Shown piece by piece: positions 8,614 to 18,622 of a stretch of 64,000 nucleotides of DNA (its first letter is position 1; each line of letters opens with the position of its first letter). The stretch is from Algibacillus agarilyticus. Its GTDB lineage: Bacteria > Pseudomonadota > Gammaproteobacteria > Enterobacterales > Alteromonadaceae. The stretch spans positions 44,092 to 108,091 of the forward strand of contig NZ_QMED01000019.1 in the NCBI RefSeq assembly GCF_003286125.1, in the 5' to 3' direction. Below the pieces are notes generated by a model. The model was not told the origin of the DNA and did not search any database. It saw nothing but the letters and a program-made list of their open reading frames with translations. A program made the translations under genes and the position numbers.

Positions 8614-9195
8614 ATGCAGGATGCTAAATCAGGCTTGTCAGCTAACTTTAATTATAATTTTTCTATTACGTGTTTTACGCCCAACCACAAGCAAAGTAAA
8701 AACGAAAAAGCGGCATTTGAGCACCTAATCGACATTGGTCAATTTCGTTACCGCTTGTGGCAACATACCGATATGGCGATGTCAGGTCCGGTTGAAAACA
8801 CATGGTTAGAACCAGAAGATTTAACCTCATATATATGGCAAATTAAAGATCATGACAAAATAGTCGCCACCGCGAGAATGTCAATTCATGATTCGTTAGC
8901 ATCGCTGCCTGAAGCGGCGCTATATGAAGGGCTAGATGCATTATATCCAACCCCAATAGCCTCATTTAATCGCTTGGTTGTTGCCAATGAATACCGCAGC
9001 ATTGGGTTAGCACACAAATTAATTATGCTGCGTGTACAAGCCGCTAAGCAACTAGGTGCTAAATCAATTGCATTAGATTGCCCTGAACATCGAATTAACA
9101 CGATGAAAAAGTTCGGCTTTGAAGCGGTTAGCAAACCCAAAGCCGGAACAAAATGCCCCACAATAATGTGGTATCCCCTGCGTAAATTATTGTAA
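8614..9195 (+). CDS. GNAT family N-acyltransferase
   Basis: This is a 193-residue protein with the GNAT fold. The region FRYRLWQHTDMAMSGP resembles the N-terminal part of autoinducer-synthase-like and GNAT proteins. The acetyl-CoA binding area is around NRLVVANEYRSIGLAHKLI (residues 125-143), where the usual R/Q-x-x-G-x-G/A loop reads EYRSIGLA, and the C-terminal strand is MKKFGFEAV. The substrate cannot be inferred. It is a single gene, followed by a REP hairpin and the convergent helicase gene. Confidence 0.72.
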   Translation: MQDAKSGLSANFNYNFSITCFTPNHKQSKNEKAAFEHLIDIGQFRYRLWQHTDMAMSGPVENTWLEPEDLTSYIWQIKDHDKIVATARMSIHDSLASLPEAALYEGLDALYPTPIASFNRLVVANEYRSIGLAHKLIMLRVQAAKQLGAKSIALDCPEHRINTMKKFGFEAVSKPKAGTKCPTIMWYPLRKLL

Positions 9196-9223
9196 AAGGC
9201 ACTAATAGACAATAATAAGAAAC

Positions 9224-9258
9224 GTAGACCGGTTTAGCCACGCAGTGGCGTAAGCCGG
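9224..9258 (+). repeat. GTAG-headed REP hairpin
   Basis: GTAG is followed by an imperfect palindrome: ACCGGTTTAGCCAC pairs with GTGGCGTAAGCCGG around GCA. The GTAG head plus hairpin is the diagnostic layout of REP elements. It lies between convergent genes, where it may also act as a terminator. Confidence 0.6.
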
Positions 9259-9293
9259 ATAACATGGTTCAATGCCCAAGATATTGATATCTT

Positions 9294-12200
9294 TTAAAAT
9301 GTTTCCTTTAACATATTGAGCATGTCTTCAACCGACAATTTAGTGACTTCTTCGTTACCCGCTAGCAATTTATCGGCTAGATCACGTTTGTGTTGATGCA
9401 AAGCCACTATTCGTTCTTCGATTGTGTTTTTGGCAATTAACCGATATATGGTTACGGGCCTTTGCTGTCCCATACGATGTGCACGATCAGATGCTTGCTC
9501 TTCAACCGCAGGGTTCCACCATGGGTCCATGTGAATAACATAATCAGCGGCGGTTAAGTTTAACCCTGAGCCACCGGCTTTTAAGCTAATTAAAAACACA
9601 TCGCTTTCACCATTTTGAAAGGCATTGACACGCTGAGCTCGGGCTTTTTGTGGGGTTGAGCCATCTAAGTACTGATAGCTTATTTCGCGTAAAGCCAAGT
9701 GCTTTTTAATCAGTTGTAAATGCCCAACAAACTGGCTAAAAATAAGCGCTTTGTGATTATTTTGCTGTAACTCATCAAGCAAATTATCTAAGGCGGCCAT
9801 TTTGGCGCTAGGTAAATCGGTATCGGCCATGATTAACGCGGGGTTGCAGCAGGCTTGGCGCAGCTTAACTAGCTCGGCGAGCATTCTTATACGCTGCTCG
9901 CCCATGTTTGAGGTTTGGGTAGCTTGGCTAATATTGTCGATCGCGTTAAGCCGAATGGCCTCGTAAAATGCTTGCTCTGGCGCACTCAATTCAACCGCTA
10001 TATTAATTTCAGTTCTTGGCGGCAGTTCAGTTAATACTTGGTTTTTCATGCGGCGCAATATAAAAGGCTGGATCAAGGTTTTTAAGCCTAAACTGGCCTT
10101 TCTTGCCGCTAATTTGTCTTCTTTTACATTTTCGATGGGCAGTGCGTAACGCTCACCAAAACGTTTTAAACTGCCAAGCAAACCTGGGGTGATAAACCTA
10201 AATAAACTCCATAATTCGGTTAGGTTGTTTTCAATGGGCGTGCCAGTAGTGATAATTTTAAAATCACCTTTTAATGCACACGCCGCTTGTGTGCGTTTGG
10301 CTAATGGATTTTTAAGTGCTTGAGCTTCATCGGCTACAATGGTGTGCCACTGCACACGGGCTAACATATCGCTAGCCCGCTGCAGTAAACCATAACTAAT
10401 GATCACACAATCAAATGCCTTAACCTCATTAAGCAGTTGCTCCCTTTCGTCGCTGGTGTTTGCATCGGCAAAAAATTTTATATTTAACGTGGGGGCAAAT
10501 TTAGCGGCTTCTTGCTGCCAATTAAAACAAACAGAAGTCGGTGCAATCACTAAACTGGGGCCATTGCTAGCTCGGTCTAATAACACCGCAAGTGCCTGTA
10601 AGGTTTTACCGAGCCCCATGTCATCGGCTAAACACGCGCCAGCACCCCAATGAGCAAGACGCGACATCCAATCGAACCCGACAATTTGATAATCACGCAG
10701 ATCAGCTTGTAAGGTGTTGGGTAACTTTGGCATGATCACATTCGCTTCATGCATTTTGGTGGTTTGCGCGTCCCACGCATGTAAGGTTTTCATGCGCATG
10801 CCTGTGGTTGCCTCAGCCACTTGAACACTCGCTAATTGATGAAATTTACCTCCATCGGTTGCTTGATTAAGCATGTCGAGTTTTTGTTTTAAATTTTGCG
10901 ATAACACTAAGATCTTGCCCGAATCAAGTGGTATAAACCGGCCTTGTGTCGTGGCGACTAACTCAAGCAATATTCTTAGTTCGAGTACTTCACCGTTATC
11001 TACCGTGAGTTCACCTTTTAAATCAAACCATTCATTTTTTTTGCCAACGGCTAGTTGTAAATGCTGGCTTTCAAGGGCTTTGGTCAGCGATATTTTTTTC
11101 CCTTTTGGCCAACGTAACCGCACGTTAAAAGGCATTGGGTCTTGATTAACAACATGCTCTAACTGCTCAACGGTTTCAAGTGAACCTTGCAGCTCATCAA
11201 TGCTTAACACGTTATCGGCCATGGCTAAAAATGCAGGGCAATGTGTGTCTAATGCATCGAGCAGCGCATGTTCTTTAACAAAATCGCGTTGTGTCGCAAT
11301 GCGTTTGCCTTTAATCTCAGTTGTTAATTTGGCATTGCCCACCGTGGGCTTATAGGCTGGACCGTCTTCACCAAACGGCATCACCATACACATAAATTCG
11401 AGCCCATCGTTAACCGGCTGAATGTTTATAACCAAACATTCATCATTAACAATCGTTTCAAGCCCGGTGTCTAACTCTTCAATATCAGACTGAATATTTA
11501 ACACCGGTGCGATCGCCATTACGCTTTCGAGTACTTTATTTTTTGCATGGTTGGGGATTAACAGCCCGCCTTCGCCAATGATATTAGCGACTTTTAAATG
11601 CGCTTCATTAAACAACATAAACGCATAACACTCAGGCGATGTTTCTTTAATTGAATATAAGGTTTTGTTTTGGTTGCTATCAAAATTATCCGGTAGATTG
11701 GCCATGCTTAATAAAAGTTGAGAGCCCTGCTGACTCACCCATAATTCAGGTTCGGTTTGTTTTAGCTCTATCGGAATTTGTAGATCAGTTGCTAAATAAA
11801 GATTGTCGAGATTTTTAGCCACCAATAACGTTTTTACCCCTTCTAATTCATATTCGGTTGAACTGTAATATCCCCAACCTTGGTATGCCTCAATAGCTTG
11901 GCACATGGCTAAATCGGCTTCGGTTAAGTAGTTAAATTGCTCTGGTTCTTCGTATAATCGTTTTAGCGCAACCATCCTACCTTTACTCCAACCCTTGGTA
12001 TTTTGCTTTTGTTCTCGGGCTTTAAATTGCACTTTATTGCGATGCAGATGCATTTCCCAAATAAGCCGAATAGGCTTTTCAACTTTAGGGTTAACATCGT
12101 GCTTTGTTTCGGTTTGTGGGTTTAAGGCAATGAGCTTTTCTAATGCAATATCCCATTCGGCTTTATGCGAAATTAGGTTTGTAAAATTAAGTATAGCCGA

Positions 12201-13496
12201 GTCATTCGCCGAGATATTACCCGTAATTTGTGCCGCGACCGTGGCAAATAAAGGCAGCGACAATTGCTCAAAAAAGGCTTCGCTTTCAGCTAATAATTCA
12301 GGTGCAGGTTGATTATTGTCTCCATTACACCAGCGCTCGCTTAATACACTTAGCAATAAAATAATATGCGCGTTAAAGGGATCTAGCCGGATCAGGTTTT
12401 GATATTTGTCGTGAATAATTGTGTATTTAGCCCCAGACGATAAACATTTTACGGTTTGATCGAGAGCGTGGGCGGTATGCGAAAAGGTTAACGCTCTATG
12501 ATCACCAATTTCAAATTCAAGTTGCTCACCGATAACATCATAATAATGTACGCTTTCTTTAGCTCCTAATACTAATAAACATAACTTGTTAAATAAACCA
12601 AGCGTATCGCCTAGGTATTGTTTTTTGCGGCGTGCATATTTATTTTTAGCTTTCATCGCTTGCTCAAACAATGCATGAGCCGCCAAAAATTCGCCTTGCA
12701 AAAATTGATACGCGGCATTGAGCTGCAAACCATAACAACTTTTATCATCGGCTGAGCAAGTTTTTTTAAAATCGGAAAAACGCAGTTTATATAAAAACTG
12801 CTCGGCCAGTAAATGCGTTAATGACTCGTTATCGGGACTGTGTTCGCAGGCTTGTTGTAATAATTCGAATGCGTATTCGTTTGATGTTTTTTTATTTTTA
12901 CAATCGGCAAACCACGCCGCAAAGCTTTGGTATTGCAGGCAATCAGGTAAATCTAAAAAAAGCTTAAGATTAAACGGCGCAAAAACTAACTCGATAAGTG
13001 GCTTGGTCTGTTTAATATCAATAATTTGCGGGTTTTTATTTAACTGCAGTATTTCTTCTACTTTTTGATAATCAGCCAAAAAAAATAAATCGCGCACAAT
13101 TCTAGCGTCAATACGAGTAGCGCTGGCGTAATACATCGCAGGTGTAACAGATTCAGCGGTTTGCAGTATGTTTAAATACTGGTTTTCAGCCATGCAATCA
13201 CTGACTAAACGATTAGCCAGCAATCGGTTTATAGTGATGCCATCTTTTGTTTGACTAATAAATTCACGCTCGATTAATTGATCTTTTTGTTCGACTGATA
13301 AGGCGTTGAATTTTTCGGCATCTGAAAAAATATAAGTCTGAGTTGATCGCTTAATCAGCGTGTTAAGCTTGCCTATGCCTATCGGCTTATAAACCACGGC
13401 TAACAGTTTCAAAACACATTGCTCATAAAAATTTAATTGCAAAAATTCTTGATATAAGTCTTCAATTAACAAAGAGGTATTGGGGGAAATGAGCAT
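9294..13496 (-). CDS. Snf2/Swi2-family DEAD/DEAH helicase-like ATPase
   Basis: This is a large 1400-residue DNA translocase. The C-terminal 450 residues are the two-lobed Snf2 motor: motif I ACLADDMGLGKTLQALAV (about residue 955), Ia APTSVCFNWQQEA, II VADEAQALKNP (DEAQ variant of DEAH), III TTGTPIENNLTELWSL, then IV-VI including SQFVGHLQLI, SLKAGGSGLNLTAADYVIH and DRAHRMGQQRPVTIYRLI. The first 900 residues are helical and TPR-like and then beta-rich, without a recognised catalytic domain; long N-terminal extensions are usual in bacterial Snf2 proteins of unknown role. Its own gene is monocistronic: the SulP gene upstream on the same strand is closed off by the hairpin at 13588-13614. Nearby genes do not indicate a defence system. 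Confidence 0.88.
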   Translation of the reverse strand: MLISPNTSLLIEDLYQEFLQLNFYEQCVLKLLAVVYKPIGIGKLNTLIKRSTQTYIFSDAEKFNALSVEQKDQLIEREFISQTKDGITINRLLANRLVSDCMAENQYLNILQTAESVTPAMYYASATRIDARIVRDLFFLADYQKVEEILQLNKNPQIIDIKQTKPLIELVFAPFNLKLFLDLPDCLQYQSFAAWFADCKNKKTSNEYAFELLQQACEHSPDNESLTHLLAEQFLYKLRFSDFKKTCSADDKSCYGLQLNAAYQFLQGEFLAAHALFEQAMKAKNKYARRKKQYLGDTLGLFNKLCLLVLGAKESVHYYDVIGEQLEFEIGDHRALTFSHTAHALDQTVKCLSSGAKYTIIHDKYQNLIRLDPFNAHIILLLSVLSERWCNGDNNQPAPELLAESEAFFEQLSLPLFATVAAQITGNISANDSAILNFTNLISHKAEWDIALEKLIALNPQTETKHDVNPKVEKPIRLIWEMHLHRNKVQFKAREQKQNTKGWSKGRMVALKRLYEEPEQFNYLTEADLAMCQAIEAYQGWGYYSSTEYELEGVKTLLVAKNLDNLYLATDLQIPIELKQTEPELWVSQQGSQLLLSMANLPDNFDSNQNKTLYSIKETSPECYAFMLFNEAHLKVANIIGEGGLLIPNHAKNKVLESVMAIAPVLNIQSDIEELDTGLETIVNDECLVINIQPVNDGLEFMCMVMPFGEDGPAYKPTVGNAKLTTEIKGKRIATQRDFVKEHALLDALDTHCPAFLAMADNVLSIDELQGSLETVEQLEHVVNQDPMPFNVRLRWPKGKKISLTKALESQHLQLAVGKKNEWFDLKGELTVDNGEVLELRILLELVATTQGRFIPLDSGKILVLSQNLKQKLDMLNQATDGGKFHQLASVQVAEATTGMRMKTLHAWDAQTTKMHEANVIMPKLPNTLQADLRDYQIVGFDWMSRLAHWGAGACLADDMGLGKTLQALAVLLDRASNGPSLVIAPTSVCFNWQQEAAKFAPTLNIKFFADANTSDEREQLLNEVKAFDCVIISYGLLQRASDMLARVQWHTIVADEAQALKNPLAKRTQAACALKGDFKIITTGTPIENNLTELWSLFRFITPGLLGSLKRFGERYALPIENVKEDKLAARKASLGLKTLIQPFILRRMKNQVLTELPPRTEINIAVELSAPEQAFYEAIRLNAIDNISQATQTSNMGEQRIRMLAELVKLRQACCNPALIMADTDLPSAKMAALDNLLDELQQNNHKALIFSQFVGHLQLIKKHLALREISYQYLDGSTPQKARAQRVNAFQNGESDVFLISLKAGGSGLNLTAADYVIHMDPWWNPAVEEQASDRAHRMGQQRPVTIYRLIAKNTIEERIVALHQHKRDLADKLLAGNEEVTKLSVEDMLNMLKETF

Positions 13497-13587
13497 AAAA
13501 ACATCCGTTTTATATCCGCTTTATAAAAACAGGATTTAAAAATAACAAAAGACGTAAGCTAGCAAATAGCCGTTGTTTTAACAATAA

Positions 13588-13614
13588 AAAACCCTGCAAA
13601 TGAAGCAGGGTTTT
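13588..13614. terminator. bidirectional terminator hairpin
   Basis: AAAACCCTGC and GCAGGGTTTT form a perfect 10-bp stem with a 7-base loop. A-runs before and T-runs after give U-tails in both directions. On the minus strand it ends the SulP transcript before the helicase gene. Confidence 0.8.
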
Positions 13615-13689
13615 GATGGTAGTTTAGCGATTTAGTCAGCTAAATTGACTAAATGAGTGTTAACTAAATAAAGGCTGACTAAATAAACG

Positions 13690-15255
13690 TTAACCCAATT
13701 CATCCGAGGCAACATGATAGTTTGGATCTTCTAACACATTAACTTCACATAAACTGCCTGCTCGTTTTAACAAAACACGACACTCTGGGCTTAAGTGACG
13801 AATGTGTAATTTTTTGTTTTTAGCCAAATACTTCTCTGCCAAAGTATCAAGCGCTTCAATACCTGAATGATCAGAAATACGCGAACGTTGAAACTCAAGT
13901 ACCACATGCTCAGGATCGTTTTCTACATCAAAAATTTCTTTAAACTGAGCCGCAGAACCAAAAAATAATGGACCACGAATAGCATACACTTTATAGCCAT
14001 TTTCATCGGTAGAGACTTCTGCATGAATATGCTGCGCATGTTTCCAAGCAAAAACAAGTGCCGAAACAATAACCCCCACAATAACCGCAATGGCTAAATC
14101 AAAGGCGACAGTAACCCCGGATACCAAGATAATAATAAAAGCATCTGTTGGTGGAATTTTACGAATAATACGGAATGACGACCATTCAAATGTACCTAAA
14201 ACAACCATAAACATAATGCCAACCAAAGCCGCAAGTGGGATCATTTCAATAAGGTTTGCCGCAAATAATATAAAACCAAGAAGCACGAGTGCCGCTGTAA
14301 TGCCGGACAAACGACCACGGCCACCCGAATTTATATTAATCATTGATTGACCAATCATGGCACAACCACCCATACCACCGAAGAAACCATTAACGGTATT
14401 CGCCACACCTTGGCCAACACACTCACGGTTACTTTGACCCCGTGTATTGGTAATTTCATCAATCAACGTTAGCGTTAATAACGACTCAATTAAACCAATT
14501 GCAGCAATAATTAAGCTGTAAGGTAAGATAATTTGGAACGTTTCCCACGTGAACGGCACCATAGGAATGGAGAATGACGGTAATGAACCTTCTAAGCTAG
14601 CAGTCGCCGCTTGATCAGCGGGTAACATGTCACGCACATAGTCAATAACAGAACGTGCTTCCAAGTCCAGCCCAACAACAATGAGTGTTACCGTTACAAT
14701 AGCCACCAATCCTGCAGGAATAGCTGTTGTGATTTTAGGTAAGAAATGACAAATGGCCATGGTTAATGCAATTAAACCAATCATGATCAGCATCATGCTG
14801 TCTTGCATTATCTCAAATTCGCCAGCGCTGTTTTTAACCATAAACTGGCCAAGCTGTGCAAGAAAGATAACAATGGCGAGGCCATTAACAAACCCCAACA
14901 TAACGGGGTGCGGCACGATCCGGATAAATTTACCGAGCTTAAATATGCCCGCCAGTATTTGGATTAACCCCGCTAATATAACCGCAGCGAATAAATATTC
15001 AACGCCGTTTTCGGCTACAAGCGCCACCATCACAACAGCCGTTGCACCCGTAGCACCCGAGATCATGCCCGGACGACCACCAAAAATAGAAGTTAATAAG
15101 CCCATCATAAAGGCAGCATATAAGCCAACCATTGGGTCAACGCCTGCAACAAAGGCAAAGGCGACAGCTTCGGGAACCAGCGCAAGCGCGACGGTTACAC
15201 CCGATAAAACGTCATTTTTAACGTTATATTGGTTATTCGTAATTAAATTAAACAT
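13690..15255 (-). CDS. SulP family inorganic anion transporter with STAS domain
   Basis: This is a 521-residue inner-membrane carrier. About 11-14 hydrophobic segments run from residue 12 to 390 and open with the SulP signature [35 protein letters not shown] cytoplasmic STAS domain follows (about 400-510, with [12 protein letters not shown] and [20 protein letters not shown], where the Ser-Gly pair marks the phosphorylation-type loop). The family carries sulfate, bicarbonate or other anions; the sequence alone does not choose. It has its own terminator downstream and is separated from rnfH by 117 bases. Confidence 0.9.
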   Translation of the reverse strand: MFNLITNNQYNVKNDVLSGVTVALALVPEAVAFAFVAGVDPMVGLYAAFMMGLLTSIFGGRPGMISGATGATAVVMVALVAENGVEYLFAAVILAGLIQILAGIFKLGKFIRIVPHPVMLGFVNGLAIVIFLAQLGQFMVKNSAGEFEIMQDSMMLIMIGLIALTMAICHFLPKITTAIPAGLVAIVTVTLIVVGLDLEARSVIDYVRDMLPADQAATASLEGSLPSFSIPMVPFTWETFQIILPYSLIIAAIGLIESLLTLTLIDEITNTRGQSNRECVGQGVANTVNGFFGGMGGCAMIGQSMININSGGRGRLSGITAALVLLGFILFAANLIEMIPLAALVGIMFMVVLGTFEWSSFRIIRKIPPTDAFIIILVSGVTVAFDLAIAVIVGVIVSALVFAWKHAQHIHAEVSTDENGYKVYAIRGPLFFGSAAQFKEIFDVENDPEHVVLEFQRSRISDHSGIEALDTLAEKYLAKNKKLHIRHLSPECRVLLKRAGSLCEVNVLEDPNYHVASDELG

Positions 15256-15372
15256 GTGTTTGAGATCACGATAGGAATGAGTATTAAAGAGGGGCGAGAT
15301 TGTAACAAATGCGACCTAACTCTTAAAGTTAGCGCGCATATTTTTTGTACGTTTTGCAGTATTTTAAATAAA

Positions 15373-15717
15373 CTACGGCTCTGCGCGTAGTTTGTTAGGA
15401 CGACCACCGGTGACTTTATCGGCTCGACCTTCTTCTTTTGCTTTTTCAGCTCGACGACGACGCACTTCTTTTGGATCGGCAATCAGCGGGCGATAAATTT
15501 CAATGCGATCACCTTCTCTAACCGTTTCGGTTAATTTTTTGGTGCGACTCCAAATACCGACTTTATTTTGTTTGAGATCTATTTCTGGGTATTCAGCTAA
15601 AATACCCGATTGTTGGATGCAGCTTTCAAGGGTTGATTCTGCATCTACCGATAACGCAAGTAACGTTTGTTTGTGAGGTAAAGCAAAGCTGACTTCAATG
15701 TTTATTTTATCACTCAT
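15373..15717 (-). CDS. rnfH: RnfH family ubiquitin-like protein
   Basis: This is a 114-residue protein of the RnfH/RatB family with a beta-grasp fold. INIEVSFALPHKQTLLALSV opens the domain, GIWSRTKK is the central strand and GDRIEIYRPLIADPKEVRRRR is the conserved end. The C-terminal tail is basic and probably disordered. Its ATG overlaps the ratA stop by one base (TAATG), the usual ratA-rnfH operon. The role is not well established, and an antitoxin role for RnfH has not held up well. Confidence 0.9.
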   Translation of the reverse strand: MSDKINIEVSFALPHKQTLLALSVDAESTLESCIQQSGILAEYPEIDLKQNKVGIWSRTKKLTETVREGDRIEIYRPLIADPKEVRRRRAEKAKEEGRADKVTGGRPNKLRAEP

Positions 15718-16148
15718 TAACAGACTCTTTTGTTAGCTTGGTCGATAAACGCTTTTACCATGCCGTTAGCTACATGGGTAAAAATTTGACCAAAAGCAAG
15801 GGCGACTAATTGGTTAGAAAATTCAAAATCTAAATCTAAACTGACTTTACAGGCATCATCATCTAAAGCGTCAAAACGCCAAATACCGGTTAAATGTTTA
15901 AAAGGACCATCGACCAGCACCATATCGATACGTTCGGGTGAAAACAATTTATTGCGCGTAGTAAACCATTTGCTAACACCGCCTTTCGCAATTTTAATGG
16001 CGCCAATCATTTCACGATCCGTTTGCTCTTTAATTTTAGCATCGGCACAATTCGGTAAAAACGATGAATAAGCGCTTACATCATTAACCAGATCAAACAT
16101 GGTTTGGGCGCTGTGCATAACTAATGCACTGCGATGTATTGTGGCCAT
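15717..16148 (-). CDS. ratA: RatA/Coq10-type START domain protein
   Basis: This is a 143-residue START/SRPBCC-fold protein of the RatA family, homologous to mitochondrial Coq10 and thus linked to ubiquinone binding; in E. coli it was also reported to affect 70S ribosome assembly. Conserved parts are MFDLVNDVSAYSSFLPNC, LVDGPFKHLTGIWRF and the end LALAFGQIFTHVANGMVKAFIDQA (in this protein LVALAFGQ). GGAG is spaced 6 bases from the ATG at 16148, so I prefer that start over the TTG at 16154. It is divergent from smpB, an arrangement kept across gammaproteobacteria. Confidence 0.9.
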   Translation of the reverse strand: MATIHRSALVMHSAQTMFDLVNDVSAYSSFLPNCADAKIKEQTDREMIGAIKIAKGGVSKWFTTRNKLFSPERIDMVLVDGPFKHLTGIWRFDALDDDACKVSLDLDFEFSNQLVALAFGQIFTHVANGMVKAFIDQANKRVC

Positions 16149-16323
16149 TATCAACTCCGAAATTCAAAAACGCGCAGATGCTATCATATCCCAATTAACC
16201 TGCAAAGCGCTGACCCAATCATACGCCTTATCGTCACTCGCATCTTCAAGCAATTTGGGTATATAATGCGTCATCGTTTGTGTACTTAAATGCACAACAT
16301 TATTGGATATAGAAAATAGAGTC

Positions 16324-16806
16324 ATGGCAAAGAAAAAACCAAGTAAATCAAACAGCAATACCATTGCGTCAAATAAAAAAGCGCGCCATGAGTATTTTTT
16401 AGAAGATAAACTCGAAGCCGGCATTGAGTTACAAGGCTGGGAAGTCAAAAGTATTCGTGATGGTAAAGTCAATTTATCAGAGAATTACGTCATTATTCAA
16501 AATAATGAAGCCTTTTTAGTGGGCGCTCGCATTACGCCTTTAAATAGCGCATCAACGCATGTGGTTGCCGACCCTGATCGCCCACGTAAACTGTTACTTA
16601 ATCGCCGTGAAATAGATAAATTAATGGGTGCTCGTGATCGCCAAGGTTACTCTATTGTTGCCACGTCGATGTATTGGCAAAAGTGTTGGGTTAAAGTCGC
16701 TATTTATTTAGCTAAAGGTAAACATAGCCACGATAAACGTACCGATATTAAAGATAAAGATTGGGGCCGACAAAAAGAGCGCCTAATGAAACACTCTACC
16801 CGTTAA
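16324..16806 (+). CDS. smpB: SsrA-binding protein SmpB
   Basis: This is a 160-residue trans-translation factor that binds tmRNA and places it in the A-site of stalled ribosomes. Core motifs are [38 protein letters not shown] and [12 protein letters not shown], with a basic C-terminal tail ([22 protein letters not shown]) that enters the mRNA channel. I use the ATG at 16324, which starts with the lysine-rich MAKKKP seen in the family; an in-frame TTG at 16303 is not needed. No ssrA gene follows; cmoA is next after 12 bases. Confidence 0.95.
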   Translation: MAKKKPSKSNSNTIASNKKARHEYFLEDKLEAGIELQGWEVKSIRDGKVNLSENYVIIQNNEAFLVGARITPLNSASTHVVADPDRPRKLLLNRREIDKLMGARDRQGYSIVATSMYWQKCWVKVAIYLAKGKHSHDKRTDIKDKDWGRQKERLMKHSTR

Positions 16807-16818
16807 CACCGAGTTCTC

Positions 16819-17556
16819 ATGGCTAATACGCATATAAAAGACAATATTTACGCATCACCACTCAATACGGTTGAAGACTTTGTTTTTGATAGTGCCGTGG
16901 TTGATGTTTTTTCTGACATGATTAAGCGCTCGGTTCCTGGTTATCAAACCATCATTTCAACGATTGGTCATTTAGCGCAAGTGCATTCACAACCTAATTC
17001 AACAATTTACGATTTAGGTTGCTCTTTAGGCACTGCAACTTTAGCCATGCGCCGCAGCATTAAACATGAAAATGTAAAGATCATTGCAGTTGATAACTCT
17101 CAAGCCATGGTCGATAAATGTAATTTACATTTGCAAGGTTATAAAAGCCCGATCAGCACGCAAGTTATTTGTGATGACATTCTGAATATCGAGATTGAAA
17201 ATGCCAGTCTTGTTGTGCTTAATTTTACGTTGCAATTTTTAAACCCTAATGACCGCTTGCAGCTGATTAGCCGTATTTACCAAGGCTTAAAACCGGGTGG
17301 CTTGCTGGTTTTATCTGAAAAGCTTTCGTTTAACGATACAACGTGCAATGCGCTCATTGATGAGTTGCATTTAGATTTTAAACGGGCAAATGGTTATAGC
17401 GAGCTTGAAATAAGCCAAAAACGTTCTGCCATTGAAAACGTGATGCGCATTGATTCATTAGAGTGCCATTACGACCGCTTTAAACAAGCCGGGTTTGACC
17501 ATTTTCAACAATGGTACCAGTGCTTCAACTTTACCTCGATGGTGGCCATTAAATGA
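16819..17556 (+). CDS. cmoA: carboxy-S-adenosyl-L-methionine synthase CmoA
   Basis: This is a 245-residue class I methyltransferase-fold enzyme that makes carboxy-SAM from SAM and prephenate for the wobble modification cmo5U34 of tRNA. Seen motifs are FVFDSAVVDVFSDMIKRSVPGY, the SAM loop YDLGCSLGTATLAM and AVDNSQAMVDKC, with VLNFTLQFL before the late strand. It overlaps cmoB by four bases (ATGA), so the two are translationally coupled, as in E. coli. Confidence 0.94.
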   Translation: MANTHIKDNIYASPLNTVEDFVFDSAVVDVFSDMIKRSVPGYQTIISTIGHLAQVHSQPNSTIYDLGCSLGTATLAMRRSIKHENVKIIAVDNSQAMVDKCNLHLQGYKSPISTQVICDDILNIEIENASLVVLNFTLQFLNPNDRLQLISRIYQGLKPGGLLVLSEKLSFNDTTCNALIDELHLDFKRANGYSELEISQKRSAIENVMRIDSLECHYDRFKQAGFDHFQQWYQCFNFTSMVAIK

Positions 17557-18515
17557 TCTTTGACTCATTCTATCAACGCATTTTACGCTCTAAATTAGCC
17601 CCGCTGATTACATCTTTGCCTCCACGACTTGAGCATTGGTATAAAGATGCGTTACACGGTGAATTTCATCAGTGGCAAAAGACCATTAAAAATTTACCAC
17701 AAGCTGAAGCGTCTAAAGTCGATTTAAAAACCAGCGTTACGTTAGGCCAACCAGACGATTTAAATGCCGGCCAACAAAAGCGCTTAACCGCATTGCTCAA
17801 AAACTTTATGCCTTGGCGCAAAGGTCCTTACCAGCTTTTTAATATTGACTTAAATACAGAGTGGCGCAGCGATTGGAAATGGGGTCGCCTATTACCACAC
17901 ATAACCCCTTTAGCTGGTAGAACCGTGCTCGATGTGGGTTGCGGTAATGGTTATCATATGTGGCGTATGTTAGGTGAAGAAGCAGAACTCGTTGTGGGCG
18001 CAGACCCATCTCAACTTTTTTTAGCGCAATTCCAAGCAATTCATCAATACAACCCAAGTGACGATATTCATCTTCTTCCGTTAGGGATAGAACAGCTGCC
18101 TAAATCAGAATTGTTTGATACCGTATTCTCTATGGGGGTTTTATACCACCGTCGCTCTCCTATCGACTTCTTAGCACAATTAAAAGACCAACTCAGAACA
18201 GGTGGCGAACTCGTATTAGAGACAATTGTCATTGATGGTGACCAAAACCAAGTGCTTATTCCAGGTGAGCGTTATGCCAAAATGCGCAACGTTTGGTTTA
18301 TACCGAGTTGCGATGCGCTTGTTCACTGGCTAAGCCGTGTCGGCTTTAAAAATATCAAAGTAGTCGACAAGTGTTTAACCACATTAAACGAACAACGTAA
18401 AACTGAATGGATGGAGAATGAATCATTAGCTGACTTTTTAGACCCAAATGATCCAACCTTAACTATTGAAGGGTATCCTGCACCACAACGTGCCGTATTT
18501 ATTGCCACCAAATAA
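17553..18515 (+). CDS. cmoB: tRNA U34 carboxymethyltransferase CmoB
   Basis: This is a 320-residue partner of CmoA that transfers the carboxymethyl group of carboxy-SAM to 5-hydroxyuridine at tRNA position 34. It has an N-terminal helical part, the GPYQLFNIDLNTEWRSDWKW signature (about residues 92-110), the SAM-binding loop VLDVGCGNGYHMWRM and the late motif FDTVFSMGVLYHRRSPIDFL. Length equals the E. coli protein (323). It is the last gene of smpB-cmoA-cmoB; about 100 bases follow before the next gene. Confidence 0.94.
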   Translation: MIFDSFYQRILRSKLAPLITSLPPRLEHWYKDALHGEFHQWQKTIKNLPQAEASKVDLKTSVTLGQPDDLNAGQQKRLTALLKNFMPWRKGPYQLFNIDLNTEWRSDWKWGRLLPHITPLAGRTVLDVGCGNGYHMWRMLGEEAELVVGADPSQLFLAQFQAIHQYNPSDDIHLLPLGIEQLPKSELFDTVFSMGVLYHRRSPIDFLAQLKDQLRTGGELVLETIVIDGDQNQVLIPGERYAKMRNVWFIPSCDALVHWLSRVGFKNIKVVDKCLTTLNEQRKTEWMENESLADFLDPNDPTLTIEGYPAPQRAVFIATK

Positions 18516-18622
18516 GACAGTATTCAACCTAAAAAAGTCTACACTTGATTTTAGGTTGAATAATTTTGTGACAAAGCCGATAGTATGACTAAGTAAACAA
18601 ATATAATAAAAATGGATGCGTT

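Noticed and set aside
9294-13496. Snf2 helicase as part of a phage-defence system
   Set aside because: Its neighbours are a GNAT gene and a SulP transporter; no nuclease, methylase or other defence gene is adjacent.
15717-16148. ratA-rnfH as a type II toxin-antitoxin pair
   Set aside because: The old toxin label is weakly supported; RatA is a Coq10-like START protein and the gene order is the conserved housekeeping one.
16807-16818. tmRNA gene ssrA after smpB
   Set aside because: Only 12 bases separate smpB from cmoA, so ssrA must be elsewhere.
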